DNA from: Candidatus Hydrothermarchaeota archaeon
GTDB taxonomy: Archaea > Hydrothermarchaeota > Hydrothermarchaeia > Hydrothermarchaeales > WAQR01
Direction of reading: 5' to 3'
Assembly: GCA_015520145.1 (NCBI GenBank)
Contig: WAQR01000273.1
Coordinates: 1 to 5,828 of the forward strand
Length of the DNA: 5,828 nucleotides
The position numbers were made by a program, and so were the translations under genes. This document shows positions 1 through 5,469 of this stretch, piece by piece; positions within the stretch are counted from its first letter, which is position 1; each line of letters begins with the position of its first letter. The notes beneath the pieces are model-generated. The model did not search any database. It saw only the letters and a list, made by a program, of their open reading frames with translations, and was not told where the DNA came from.

Positions 1-4
1 AATC

Positions 5-334
5 TCAGATCGTTTCGAGTACGGCCTTTTTCTTCCCCTCGGGATAGAAGAGAATTTCATCGCCAACGTGTATATCCAAGAATTTAGAAATTTTTGCAGG
101 AATTCTTACTACCAGCGAATTCCCTGACTTTACCACCTTCAATTTCTCTGCAAGACCCCATATTCCAAGCTCTTTTGCTTTATGTTCGATTTTTGTCATT
201 GCTTCTTCGTCTAGAAAAGATTCGCCGCATTTATCGCAGATTTCTGCGGGAAATTTTCCTAACGCTACTCCAAACATCTCCTCTTCTACCTCTCCATTCC
301 TCAGGTCACCTTTTTCACATATCGGACATTTCAT
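5..334 (-). CDS. Zinc-finger (YgiT/MqsA-type) plus AbrB/MazE fusion, probable antitoxin
   Basis: Probable antitoxin and autorepressor of the DUF4258 toxin encoded just upstream. Numbered from the upper ATG at 346, the N-terminus has two CxxC pairs (C7-C10 and C37-C40) that can bind one zinc, as in YgiT/MqsA N-domains. Residues about 68-113 form an AbrB/MazE/SpoVT swapped-hairpin domain (VVKSGNSLVVRIPAKI, then GDEI), a DNA-binding fold of many antitoxins. Classical MqsA carries a helix-turn-helix there, so this is a domain swap. Two starts are possible: ATG at 346, which overlaps the toxin stop by 7 bp, or ATG at 334. I prefer 334 because GGTGAT, matching the archaeal 16S anti-Shine-Dalgarno, lies 4 nt upstream, while 346 has no such site. 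With 334 the protein is 109 aa and starts 5 nt after the toxin stop. Domains are clear; the antitoxin role is inferred from the pairing. Confidence 0.82.
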   Translation of the reverse strand: MKCPICEKGDLRNGEVEEEMFGVALGKFPAEICDKCGESFLDEEAMTKIEHKAKELGIWGLAEKLKVVKSGNSLVVRIPAKISKFLDIHVGDEILFYPEGKKKAVLETI

Positions 335-338
335 TTCT

Positions 339-344
339 ATCACC
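339..344 (-). promoter_or_regulatory. Ribosome-binding site GGTGAT for the zinc-finger/AbrB gene
   Basis: On the minus strand GGTGAT is followed by AGAA and then the ATG at 334. It is complementary to the AUCACC of the archaeal 16S rRNA 3' end. It overlaps the last bases of the DUF4258 gene, so translation of the two genes is probably coupled. It favours the start at 334 over that at 346. Confidence 0.55.
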
Positions 345-543
345 ATCGTGGCTTTACGGTAATGACATAGATCTTCTCCCCGGCCTTCCTATACACCACT
401 TCAAAATAGGAATAGGCAGACACGATTTTCCTGTCTTGAAGGCGTTTTGCACCTTTATTAATTACATTTTTGACTTCTGTGTGGGAGATACCTCTTTCTA
501 TCATTCTGACTCTTGCATGTTTACTGTATCTTATCTGTGACAT
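340..543 (-). CDS. DUF4258 family protein, probable toxin of a toxin-antitoxin pair
   Basis: A small basic protein of 67 aa. The N-terminal motif YSKHARVRMIERGIS (residues 6-20) is the hallmark of DUF4258: H9, R11, R13 and R17 form a basic face, followed by EVKNVINKG and a beta-strand-rich C-terminal half (YFEVVYRK, then KIYVITVKPRW). DUF4258 proteins are often found beside YgiT/MqsA-type zinc-finger antitoxins and are presumed RNA-targeting toxins of a compact RelE/MqsR-like kind; the activity itself is not visible in the sequence. The toxin precedes the antitoxin, as in mqsRA and unlike vapBC. No Shine-Dalgarno precedes the ATG. A TATA-like box centred about 26 nt upstream suggests a leaderless transcript. 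The gene looks intact and of full family length. The family is fairly sure; the toxin role is inferred. Confidence 0.8.
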   Translation of the reverse strand: MSQIRYSKHARVRMIERGISHTEVKNVINKGAKRLQDRKIVSAYSYFEVVYRKAGEKIYVITVKPRW

Positions 544-560
544 GTAACGTTTGTATTATT

Positions 561-574
561 TTTTATACATAAAA
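561..574 (-). promoter_or_regulatory. TATA box of the DUF4258/zinc-finger operon
   Basis: Reading the minus strand, TTTATGTATAAAA lies upstream of the ATG at 543. Its TTTATGTATA part is centred about 26 nt from the A of the ATG, the standard archaeal TATA-to-start distance. That predicts transcription starting at or next to the start codon and a leaderless mRNA, consistent with the missing Shine-Dalgarno. Confidence 0.45.
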
Positions 575-609
575 TACTTTTGCTTAGGTGCGGGGATTCA
601 AAGTTGTGG

Positions 610-621
610 AAAAAAGAAAAA
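610..621 (-). terminator. Poly-T archaeal terminator downstream of vapC
   Basis: About 20 nt after the vapC stop the minus strand reads TTTTTCTTTTTT, an oligo-T tract of the kind that ends archaeal transcription without a hairpin. It lies between vapC and the promoter of the DUF4258 pair, so the two modules are probably separate transcription units. Confidence 0.45.
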
Positions 622-641
622 TTTAACGGATTGATAACATT

Positions 642-1043
642 TTAACATATCCACATCACGTCAACAACGCCCTCCACCTCTTTGAATTCAGGGTCACCGG
701 TAACCAATCTGGCATCTTCGTACAGGCCGAGAGCCACGACATAAGCGTCTGCATACGAAATGGAATACGTCGCTTTCATCCTTCCGGCGATCAAGCAGAT
801 CTTCTCGTCTACAGTGACAAGATCAATTGGCCATCTTTTAATCAATGCTATTGCCTCATTTGCCAGGTCTACCCCTTCTTCCCTAAAAAGTATGTAATAG
901 ATTTCTCCAAGATTGACATAGCTCATGAAAATTTTTATTTTCCTTTTTTTGGCCTTCACTAGAAGCTTTTCAACTATTTCACTGCCCTTTTCGTCACCAA
1001 AATAAGCCAGCGCAGCGAAGCTATCCAGCACATATCTCTCCAT
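642..1043 (-). CDS. vapC: VapC-type PIN-domain ribonuclease toxin
   Basis: PIN-domain endoribonuclease of 133 aa, the usual VapC length. VapC toxins cut tRNA or rRNA with Mg2+/Mn2+ held by conserved acidic residues. All four expected positions are present: D7 in VLDSFAAL, E47 in NLGEIYY, D99 in SYADAYVVAL and D117 in VTGDPEF. The enzyme therefore looks catalytically intact. It follows the AbrB-type vapB gene with only 2 nt between stop and start. AAGGAG (1050-1055, minus strand) sits 6 nt before its ATG, inside the end of vapB, so the pair is translationally coupled in the classic antitoxin-first order. The specific RNA target cannot be read from the sequence. Family assignment is very secure. 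Confidence 0.93.
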   Translation of the reverse strand: MERYVLDSFAALAYFGDEKGSEIVEKLLVKAKKRKIKIFMSYVNLGEIYYILFREEGVDLANEAIALIKRWPIDLVTVDEKICLIAGRMKATYSISYADAYVVALGLYEDARLVTGDPEFKEVEGVVDVMWIC

Positions 1044-1045
1044 TT

Positions 1046-1294
1046 CTAACTCCTTCTCGTCCTCTCGAATTTTCTTTCCTCTTTCCTGACGTCGGATAAT
1101 ATCTTCGAGACGGGACGCTTGAACTTTATCAGTCCTTTTGCAGACCTGATCGGATCACCTTTAACCGGGATTAATATGATCTCCTTTCCAAAATCAAGTA
1201 TCTCTAGCTCCATGCCAGATGTTATCCCATGCCTCTTTCGAATCTCGGTCGGTATAACTATTTGCCCTTTTGTGGATACTTTTACTAGGGTCAT
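1046..1294 (-). CDS. vapB: VapB antitoxin, AbrB/MazE/SpoVT family
   Basis: Antitoxin of 82 aa partnering the downstream PIN toxin. Residues about 2-47 are an AbrB swapped-hairpin DNA-binding domain with the signature VSTKGQIVIPTEIRKRHGI, followed by GMELEIL and a closing strand. It would dimerise and bind the operon promoter. The charged C-terminus (from about residue 50: SAKGLIKF, then SDVRKEERKFERTRRS) is the typical flexible region that wraps around the VapC active site. GTGAT at 1300-1304 (minus) with 5 nt spacing supports the ATG at 1294. An AT-rich TATTATA stretch lies only about 14 nt upstream, too close for a standard TATA-to-start distance, so the promoter is not resolved. The gene looks intact. 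Confidence 0.92.
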   Translation of the reverse strand: MTLVKVSTKGQIVIPTEIRKRHGITSGMELEILDFGKEIILIPVKGDPIRSAKGLIKFKRPVSKILSDVRKEERKFERTRRS

Positions 1295-1445
1295 ACTACA
1301 TCACTATAATACTTCTTACATTAACGTCTGCGAGTTTTACCAAAAATGGGAGAAAGCATTCACCATAATGAACACAGTAATAACCAGAGCCTTCCCCTCA
1401 CCCATAGCCAGATACAGAAAGACTTAACGATATTCAGTATTGTAA
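1295..1445. other. Intergenic stretch without recognisable gene
   Basis: About 150 bases between vapB and the broken plus-strand gene. It should contain the vapB promoter (minus strand). A 22-codon minus-strand frame and the tail of a plus-strand shadow frame cross it, but neither resembles a protein I know. No RNA gene or repeat was seen. Confidence 0.4.
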
Positions 1446-1903
1446 AATGAAGTTCAAGATAAAAAAGAAGAAATAGAGGAAGTCGTGGACTATTCAAAAC
1501 TCGCGACTCCTGCCATCTTTGAAATGATTAAAGAGATGGAATCGAGATACGACAAAGACCTCGAACTGAACAAAGACATTGGAAATTTATGTTGGTGGAG
1601 ATGCCGGGAAGGTGGAGCATCTGGTGAGATTTGCAAAAGATAATTTCCCTTCCCTTTGCAGATGTGGAAGATGTAACCGTGGATGATTATGACAGGGAGA
1701 TAAGGGCAATAGACGCCTTTGAGCGCAACTTTATGCTTGAGCAGCAGGGTAAATTCGCATCATATGGCCTGGGGATGCAGACCACATTGAACAGGATGGA
1801 TAAAAAACAGGACGAGCATATAGCTATAACCAGAGATGGATTTGCAGACGTGTCCAGGAAGCTGGATACTATTTCGAGAGCCGAAAGGATGGGGCATGAT
1901 TAA
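1446..1903 (+). pseudogene. Frameshifted gene; second half resembles an archaeal acylphosphatase-like protein with helical tail
   Basis: The coding signal runs through three frames. Frame 1 (1446-1580) reads EVQDKKEEIEEVVDYSK and continues to LELNKDI, with a stop directly upstream and no early ATG. Frame 2 (from 1582) reads EIYVGGDAGKVEHLVRFAKDNFP. Frame 3 (from 1652) reads PFADVEDVTVDDYDREIRAI and runs to the stop at 1903. Dropping one G near 1581 and one T near 1651 joins all three. The joined part EIYVGGDAGKVE...RFAKDNFP-PFADVEDVTVDDY resembles the second half of degenerate archaeal acylphosphatases, followed by a helical tail (LEQQGKFASYGLGMQ...). The N-terminal half with the catalytic loop is not found, so the gene is truncated as well as shifted. 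The frame 3 piece could still be read from TTG at 1631 (90 aa), but no ribosome-binding site is evident. Family assignment is from memory of the fold pattern and is tentative; single-base assembly errors are an alternative explanation for the shifts. Confidence 0.5.
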
Positions 1904-1918
1904 AAATATTCTAATCAT
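1896..1918. terminator. Possible bidirectional terminator hairpin between convergent genes
   Basis: ATGATTA (1896-1902) and TAATCAT (1912-1918) are perfect inverted copies around a 9-nt AT-rich loop. The element spans the stop codons of the plus-strand broken gene and the minus-strand aIF2-beta gene. It includes a T-run on the minus strand. The stem is short and AT-rich, so the call is weak. Confidence 0.3.
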
Positions 1919-2541
1919 TTCAGGATTTCAACCGCATTTGCAAAAAGTCTCGTACCCTGTATCCCTGTTATTTTTGCCCTGACCCTTTGACCTTCTCTGG
2001 CATTGGTTACAAATACGACATATTGTCCCAGTAAAGCCATACCGTCACCCCGTTTACCTGTCCTGGTTATCTGGACAGTGACTTCATCACCAACGGCAAT
2101 CTTTTTTGTCTCGTCTTTCGGTACTGTTGCCTTTATTGCTGCAAGTGGGTGTCTTGAACCACATGCCTCGCATTTTAAAAAGCTAATCCTCCTCTCCTGC
2201 ATGATCTTTGTATCAGGCCTGCCGCAATCAGGGCATATGACATACTGTGCCAGGTAGGTTTCAAATTTCTCCTGGATCTGGTTCTGCCTGAACTGCCCTT
2301 TCATAGACAGGTGCTGGGAATCATATGTCCCGCTCGTTCCAAATTCTCTTATAAGATATTTTGCAATGGCATCTGGCTCCCTGTTAACTGCTTTACTTAT
2401 CTCACCCAGATTTTTTAAAAACGTTGTCTTTCCCTGAATAAGTGCAACAACTTTTGGTGTTACAAAGCGGGAATGTTCCTTTACGGTCTCGGGTAATTTA
2501 TTGTAAGCCCTGTCCAATAATGTTTCGTATTCAGTCGACAT
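1915..2541 (-). CDS. eif2b: Translation initiation factor aIF2 subunit beta with C-terminal TRAM domain
   Basis: Beta subunit of the heterotrimeric archaeal initiation factor aIF2, which brings initiator Met-tRNA to the small ribosomal subunit. The N-terminus (YETLLDRAYNKLP, residues 5-17) is the helix that docks on the gamma subunit. The alpha-beta core follows (about 25-95, including TTFLKNLGEI and LIREFGTSGTYD). A zinc ribbon has C103-PD-C106 and C124-EA-C127. Residues about 147-207 are a TRAM domain (VGDEVTVQITRTGKRGDGMA, then VRAKITGIQGT), a small RNA-binding beta-barrel absent from shorter archaeal homologues and seen in Methanosarcina-type ones. The length of 208 aa fits this two-part form. 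GGAG at 2549-2552 with 7 nt spacing supports the ATG at 2541. A TATA box lies about 44 nt upstream. It is divergent from moeA. The gene looks intact. Confidence 0.96.
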   Translation of the reverse strand: MSTEYETLLDRAYNKLPETVKEHSRFVTPKVVALIQGKTTFLKNLGEISKAVNREPDAIAKYLIREFGTSGTYDSQHLSMKGQFRQNQIQEKFETYLAQYVICPDCGRPDTKIMQERRISFLKCEACGSRHPLAAIKATVPKDETKKIAVGDEVTVQITRTGKRGDGMALLGQYVVFVTNAREGQRVRAKITGIQGTRLFANAVEILK

Positions 2542-2548
2542 CTTATCT

Positions 2549-2552
2549 CTCC
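2549..2552 (-). promoter_or_regulatory. Ribosome-binding site GGAG of aIF2-beta
   Basis: On the minus strand GGAGAGATAAG precedes the ATG at 2541, giving 7 nt between GGAG and the start codon. It fits within the short leader predicted from the upstream TATA box. Confidence 0.5.
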
Positions 2553-2579
2553 AACTTTGACCTCTGGTTAACTACTGCA

Positions 2580-2590
2580 TTTATATTTGA
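2580..2590 (-). promoter_or_regulatory. TATA box of the aIF2-beta gene
   Basis: The minus strand reads TCAAATATAAA here. Counting about 26 nt downstream places the transcription start near 2559, leaving a leader of about 18 nt that still includes the GGAG site. This differs from the leaderless arrangement of the divergent moeA gene. Confidence 0.45.
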
Positions 2591-2599
2591 GTTACGGAA

Positions 2600-2624
2600 A
2601 CATTCTTTGCATACATTCTTTGCA
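2600..2624 (+). repeat. 12-bp direct repeat, possible operator upstream of moeA
   Basis: ACATTCTTTGCA occurs perfectly at 2600-2611 and again at 2613-2624, a 13-bp period. The second copy ends 4 bp before the TATA box of moeA, where archaeal activators or TBP/TFB-recruiting regulators bind. It lies about 10 bp upstream of the aIF2-beta TATA box on the other strand. A role as regulator binding site is inferred from position and repeat. Confidence 0.5.
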
Positions 2625-2628
2625 CAGT

Positions 2629-2636
2629 TTTATATA
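2629..2636 (+). promoter_or_regulatory. TATA box of moeA-PBP
   Basis: TTTATATA is centred about 29-30 nt before the ATG at 2662. Transcription should start within a few bases of the ATG. With no Shine-Dalgarno visible in the bases between, a leaderless or nearly leaderless mRNA is predicted. Confidence 0.55.
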
Positions 2637-2661
2637 CCTCTTGTGCCTGAACAAGTAGATC

Positions 2662-4677
2662 ATGGAGCAGAAAGAATTTCATGACATAGCCTCGATAAAC
2701 GAGGCAAAAGAAAGGCTCTCCAGGTATTTTAGTCCAGAGCCACAAATCGAGAACGTCAGGCTTGACAGGGCATCTGGCAGGGTCGTTGCGGAAACGATTA
2801 CAGCACCAATCGACGTACCGCCCTTTGACAGGGCGAGCATGGACGGATACGCCATTGTTGCATCTGATACATTTTATGCCGATGAGGAGAATCCGACAGA
2901 AGTGGAGGTAGGTGGATATCTCCGGGCAGGTGACGATAAGAGAATAACCGTCAGGAAAGGAAGATGTGTGGGTATTGCAACAGGTGCACCAATGCCAAAA
3001 GGTGCAAATGCCGTGGTAATGGTTGAATTCACTGACAAGATTAAAAAGGCCAGGAAAGAGGTGATCAGGATATATAAACCAGTCGCTCCTGGCGAAAACA
3101 TAATGGCTGCCGGCAGCGACATAATGCAGGGGGAAACTGTCATTCGTAAAGGGACATTGATATCGCCAAGGGAAACCGGTGTCCTGGCAGCACTTGGTAT
3201 TACAGACGTACCTGTGTTCAAAAAACCGAGAGTTGGGGTAATCTCAACAGGAAACGAAATTGCCGTACCAGGCGAAGAACTCGGATACGGCAGGATATAC
3301 GATGTAAATTCAAGGGCGATTATCGACTCTATCAACGAAAACGGTGGTGAGGCAGAGTTTTTAGGGATTGTAAAAGATCAGCCAGAGGCACTTTACGAAA
3401 AATTAAAAGAAATGCTGGATTTCGATATAATCATCATGTCAGGCGGGACATCTGCCGGTATCGGCGACATCTCATACCGGGTCATCGACAGGCTCGGAAA
3501 ACCAGGGATAATCGTCCACGGGATTGCAATAAAACCAGGAAAACCGACCATAATCGGGGTGGTCAACAGAAAACCGATATTCGGGCTGCCCGGTTATCCC
3601 ACTTCTGCTATGATTGTACTCGATGTCTTTGTCATCCCGATCATCCGCAAACTTTCTGGCCTATCAAAGATAAAAAGGAAACAGGTAAAGGCAAGATCCG
3701 CTATGCGGCTGTATTCTGCAAGGGGGCGGTTCGAATACCTGCTGGTCAATCTCGTCAGGGGTAAGGACGGTAATTTCAGCGGATATCCTGTCACAGGCGG
3801 TTCAGGGGCGATTACAACCCTGGCAGAAGCTGACGGGTACCTGGAAATCCCTGAAAACACAGAGATGATTGCCGGGGGGAGTGAGGTAGATGTAACGCTT
3901 TTCAGCGACAACATAGTACCCGCTGACCTGACCATCATCGGGAGCCACTGCATCGGTGTTGACCTCCTCCTCAGCATCATGAACAAATCAAAGCCCACCC
4001 AGGCAAAGATAATAAATGTCGGTTCTTCAGGCGGGCTTGCAGCGGTCAGGATGGGCGAATCAGATATCTCCGGGACACATCTTATCGACGATAAGACAGG
4101 GGTTTACAATATCCCGTTCCTGGAAAGGCTTAAGATAGCAAGTAAGGCCTATCTTGTAAGGGGCTATGACCGGGAGCAGGGGTTTGTTATAGCAAAAGGC
4201 AACCCGAGAGGGATACGCAGTATAAGGGATATTGTCAAAAAAGATATATCCTTCATCAACAGGAACGCGGGTTCTGGCACGAGGGTGCTGTTCGATTTGG
4301 AGCTGAAAAAACTTGCAGGTGTGCTCAAAAAATCTCCAAAAGACCTGTGCCAGAGAATAGATGGTTATGAAATCGAGGCAAAATCTCACAGTGCCATAGC
4401 CGCGGCAGTTGCATTTAATAAGGCAGATGTCGGGCTTGCGATTAAGACTGTCGCCGAGCAATACGACCTGGATTTTATCCCGGTAAAGGAAGAGAAATAC
4501 GATTTTGCAATCCCAAAAGACAGGATAGACAAACCTGCTGTAAAGAGATTTATAGAGACCCTGAAATCAAAAGGATTCAAAGATAAACTCAAAAAAACAC
4601 CCGGTCTTAAGGCGTCGGCAAAAACAGGTGAGATAATCCACCGCCCTGATGGAATCGATGGGATCGATGGAATCTGA
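2662..4677 (+). CDS. moeA: Molybdopterin molybdenumtransferase MoeA fused to a PBP-like (COG1910-type) domain
   Basis: MoeA hydrolyses adenylylated molybdopterin and inserts molybdate (or tungstate in related archaeal enzymes) to finish the molybdenum cofactor in the cytoplasm. The MoeA part covers residues about 8-415: DVPPFDRASMDGYA (51-64), ATGAPMPKGANAVV (106-119), STGNEI (195-200), GGTSAG (261-266), IKPGKP (290-295), GLPGYPTSA (308-316) and the C-terminal barrel around GGSGAITTLAEADGYL. Residues matching the E. coli active site (D61, T107, D153, E199, D269, K291, K294) are present, so activity is likely. Residues about 423-640 are a soluble periplasmic-binding-protein-like domain (SSGGLAAVRMGESDISGTHL, NAGSGTRVLFD, SHSAIAAAVAFNKADVGLAI) without signal peptide. 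Such domains bind molybdate/tungstate-like oxyanions, so it may deliver or sense the substrate; that is inference. The 671-aa length fits archaeal MoeA-PBP fusions. The tail ends in GIDGIDGI from a 9-bp repeat, followed by TGA-TAG. Confidence 0.95.
   Translation: MEQKEFHDIASINEAKERLSRYFSPEPQIENVRLDRASGRVVAETITAPIDVPPFDRASMDGYAIVASDTFYADEENPTEVEVGGYLRAGDDKRITVRKGRCVGIATGAPMPKGANAVVMVEFTDKIKKARKEVIRIYKPVAPGENIMAAGSDIMQGETVIRKGTLISPRETGVLAALGITDVPVFKKPRVGVISTGNEIAVPGEELGYGRIYDVNSRAIIDSINENGGEAEFLGIVKDQPEALYEKLKEMLDFDIIIMSGGTSAGIGDISYRVIDRLGKPGIIVHGIAIKPGKPTIIGVVNRKPIFGLPGYPTSAMIVLDVFVIPIIRKLSGLSKIKRKQVKARSAMRLYSARGRFEYLLVNLVRGKDGNFSGYPVTGGSGAITTLAEADGYLEIPENTEMIAGGSEVDVTLFSDNIVPADLTIIGSHCIGVDLLLSIMNKSKPTQAKIINVGSSGGLAAVRMGESDISGTHLIDDKTGVYNIPFLERLKIASKAYLVRGYDREQGFVIAKGNPRGIRSIRDIVKKDISFINRNAGSGTRVLFDLELKKLAGVLKKSPKDLCQRIDGYEIEAKSHSAIAAAVAFNKADVGLAIKTVAEQYDLDFIPVKEEKYDFAIPKDRIDKPAVKRFIETLKSKGFKDKLKKTPGLKASAKTGEIIHRPDGIDGIDGI
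4648..4674 (+). repeat. Three 9-bp tandem units at the 3' end of moeA
   Basis: GATGGAATC, GATGGGATC and GATGGAATC run head to tail up to the TGA stop and encode DGI three times. The in-frame unit adds residues without shifting the frame. Likely slippage product in a tolerant C-terminal tail. Confidence 0.7.
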
Positions 4678-4700
4678 TAGAGGGCCTGTAAGAAGGCGTC

Positions 4701-5252
4701 TTATTCGTTTGCAAAATATCCCTGGATACCTGTCCAGTACCCGTAGAGGTCCATGCTCTCATCCATAAACTCTATCCAGTCAAGATGCTTCTTTTCCCAG
4801 TCTTCGAGCAGGCGGAAAACAGATTTGTGTTCTTCGTCATTTACAGTGTCCACTGCCTCCTGGTAAAATGCAATGGAACGTTTTTCTATCTTCCTGGCCT
4901 CTTTAAGGATTTCTTTATCTCCCTTCTTAACCTTGATTCTTGTGACGTACTCCTCCTTTCCAGGGAACGTCGGGAACGTCGTAGAGCGTGTCAGTTGTCC
5001 CTCATACCCTGCTACAACCCGTGATAATTCTTTCTCATTGCCATTGACCATGGTATCAAGGAGGTTTTCTAAAAATTGGATGTGCCTGCCTTCTTCTTTT
5101 GCAAGAAACCTTAAGGTATCTTTTCCCAGTGGGTCATCTATTTTTCCCGCTACATCAGTATAAAATTCCTCACCTTTCCGTTCTATGGAAATCCCTCTTT
5201 TAATACTCTCTGTCAGGATATTCATTTCGCTTCTCATAAATAATCCCCTCAT
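4701..5252 (-). CDS. Ferritin-like diiron protein of the rubrerythrin family (no rubredoxin domain)
   Basis: Four-helix-bundle protein of 183 aa, probably cytoplasmic. Diiron-ligand positions fit the two-fold E/ExxH pattern: E24 (SIERKGEEFY), E54 and H57 (AKEEGRHIQFLE), E123 (IEKRSIAFYQEA), E153 and H156 (DWEKKHLDWIEF). Rubrerythrins reduce peroxide or handle iron; this one lacks a rubredoxin Cys4 module and has no cysteine at all, so electrons must come from a separate partner. The C-terminus (LYGYWTGIQGYF) is aromatic-rich. TFPTFP at 92-97, between the two helix pairs, comes from a 9-bp duplication. Start is uncertain: ATGs at 5252, 5237 and 5225. GAGGGGAT before 5237 is an imperfect Shine-Dalgarno and could favour a 178-aa form. 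Convergent with moeA, 23 bp apart. Family sure, exact function not. Confidence 0.88.
   Translation of the reverse strand: MRGLFMRSEMNILTESIKRGISIERKGEEFYTDVAGKIDDPLGKDTLRFLAKEEGRHIQFLENLLDTMVNGNEKELSRVVAGYEGQLTRSTTFPTFPGKEEYVTRIKVKKGDKEILKEARKIEKRSIAFYQEAVDTVNDEEHKSVFRLLEDWEKKHLDWIEFMDESMDLYGYWTGIQGYFANE
4963..4980 (-). repeat. Two 9-bp tandem units inside the ferritin-like gene
   Basis: GGGAACGTC occurs twice back to back on the plus strand and gives TFPTFP in the encoded protein, in the linker between the two helix pairs. In-frame duplication. Confidence 0.6.
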
Positions 5253-5261
5253 CTACTATAT

Positions 5262-5293
5262 TCTAATATCTATATCTGTATCTGTCTATCTCT
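5262..5293 (-). promoter_or_regulatory. Ferritin-like gene upstream region: TATA-like and AGATA-rich low-complexity tract
   Basis: Upstream of the ferritin-like gene the minus strand has repeated AGATA units about 6 bp apart, merging into ATATAGATATTAG, the best TATA candidate (about 5265-5275). From there a start near 5244 would fit translation from the ATG at 5237 or 5225 rather than 5252. The AT-rich repeat makes the exact box uncertain. Confidence 0.3.
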
Positions 5294-5324
5294 CTTTTTG
5301 GTAGTTTAATGGTTTATAATTTTC

Positions 5325-5336
5325 GGAGGATTTTGA
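5325..5336 (+). repeat. Left inverted end of the IS remnant
   Basis: GGAGGATTTTGA, a perfect inverted match to 5649-5660. Placed in AT-rich DNA upstream of the ferritin-like promoter. Confidence 0.6.
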
Positions 5337-5384
5337 AAAACCCCCACGTCACATAGAATTAATTAACCCCCTTCTCCAACACAT

Positions 5385-5414
5385 ATTAATATCAGTCCAA
5401 TTAATATCAGTCCA
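5385..5414 (+). repeat. Perfect 15-bp tandem duplication inside the IS remnant
   Basis: ATTAATATCAGTCCA at 5385-5399 is repeated immediately at 5400-5414. It lies in the non-coding left half of the IS remnant, upstream of the transposase fragment. Confidence 0.75.
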
Positions 5415-5469
5415 CCGATTCTATAATATAATCATGACCTCCTTATTACCTTATTAGAATACACAAATC

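Noticed and set aside
94..540. Long plus-strand open frame of 148 codons
   Set aside because: It lies opposite the DUF4258 and zinc-finger/AbrB genes, both with clear family motifs, and its own translation shows no family.
1342..1410. 22-codon minus-strand frame starting MGEGKALVITVF
   Set aside because: It looks somewhat protein-like, but it is too short, with no ribosome-binding site I could point to and no identifiable family.
1119..1427. Plus-strand open frame of 102 codons
   Set aside because: Its first half is the antisense of vapB and the rest has no recognisable motif or ribosome-binding site.
2003..2257. Plus-strand open frame opposite aIF2-beta
   Set aside because: Antisense shadow of a well-supported gene.
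2600..2624. CRISPR-like repeat
   Set aside because: Only two 12-bp copies with a single-base gap; no spacers.
2874..4592. Several minus-strand open frames of 68-153 codons opposite moeA
   Set aside because: Moea-PBP is continuous and well conserved on the plus strand; the opposite frames show only composition-driven hydrophobic sequence.
4785..5163. Two plus-strand open frames opposite the ferritin-like gene
   Set aside because: Antisense shadows; the minus-strand protein has the complete diiron ligand pattern.
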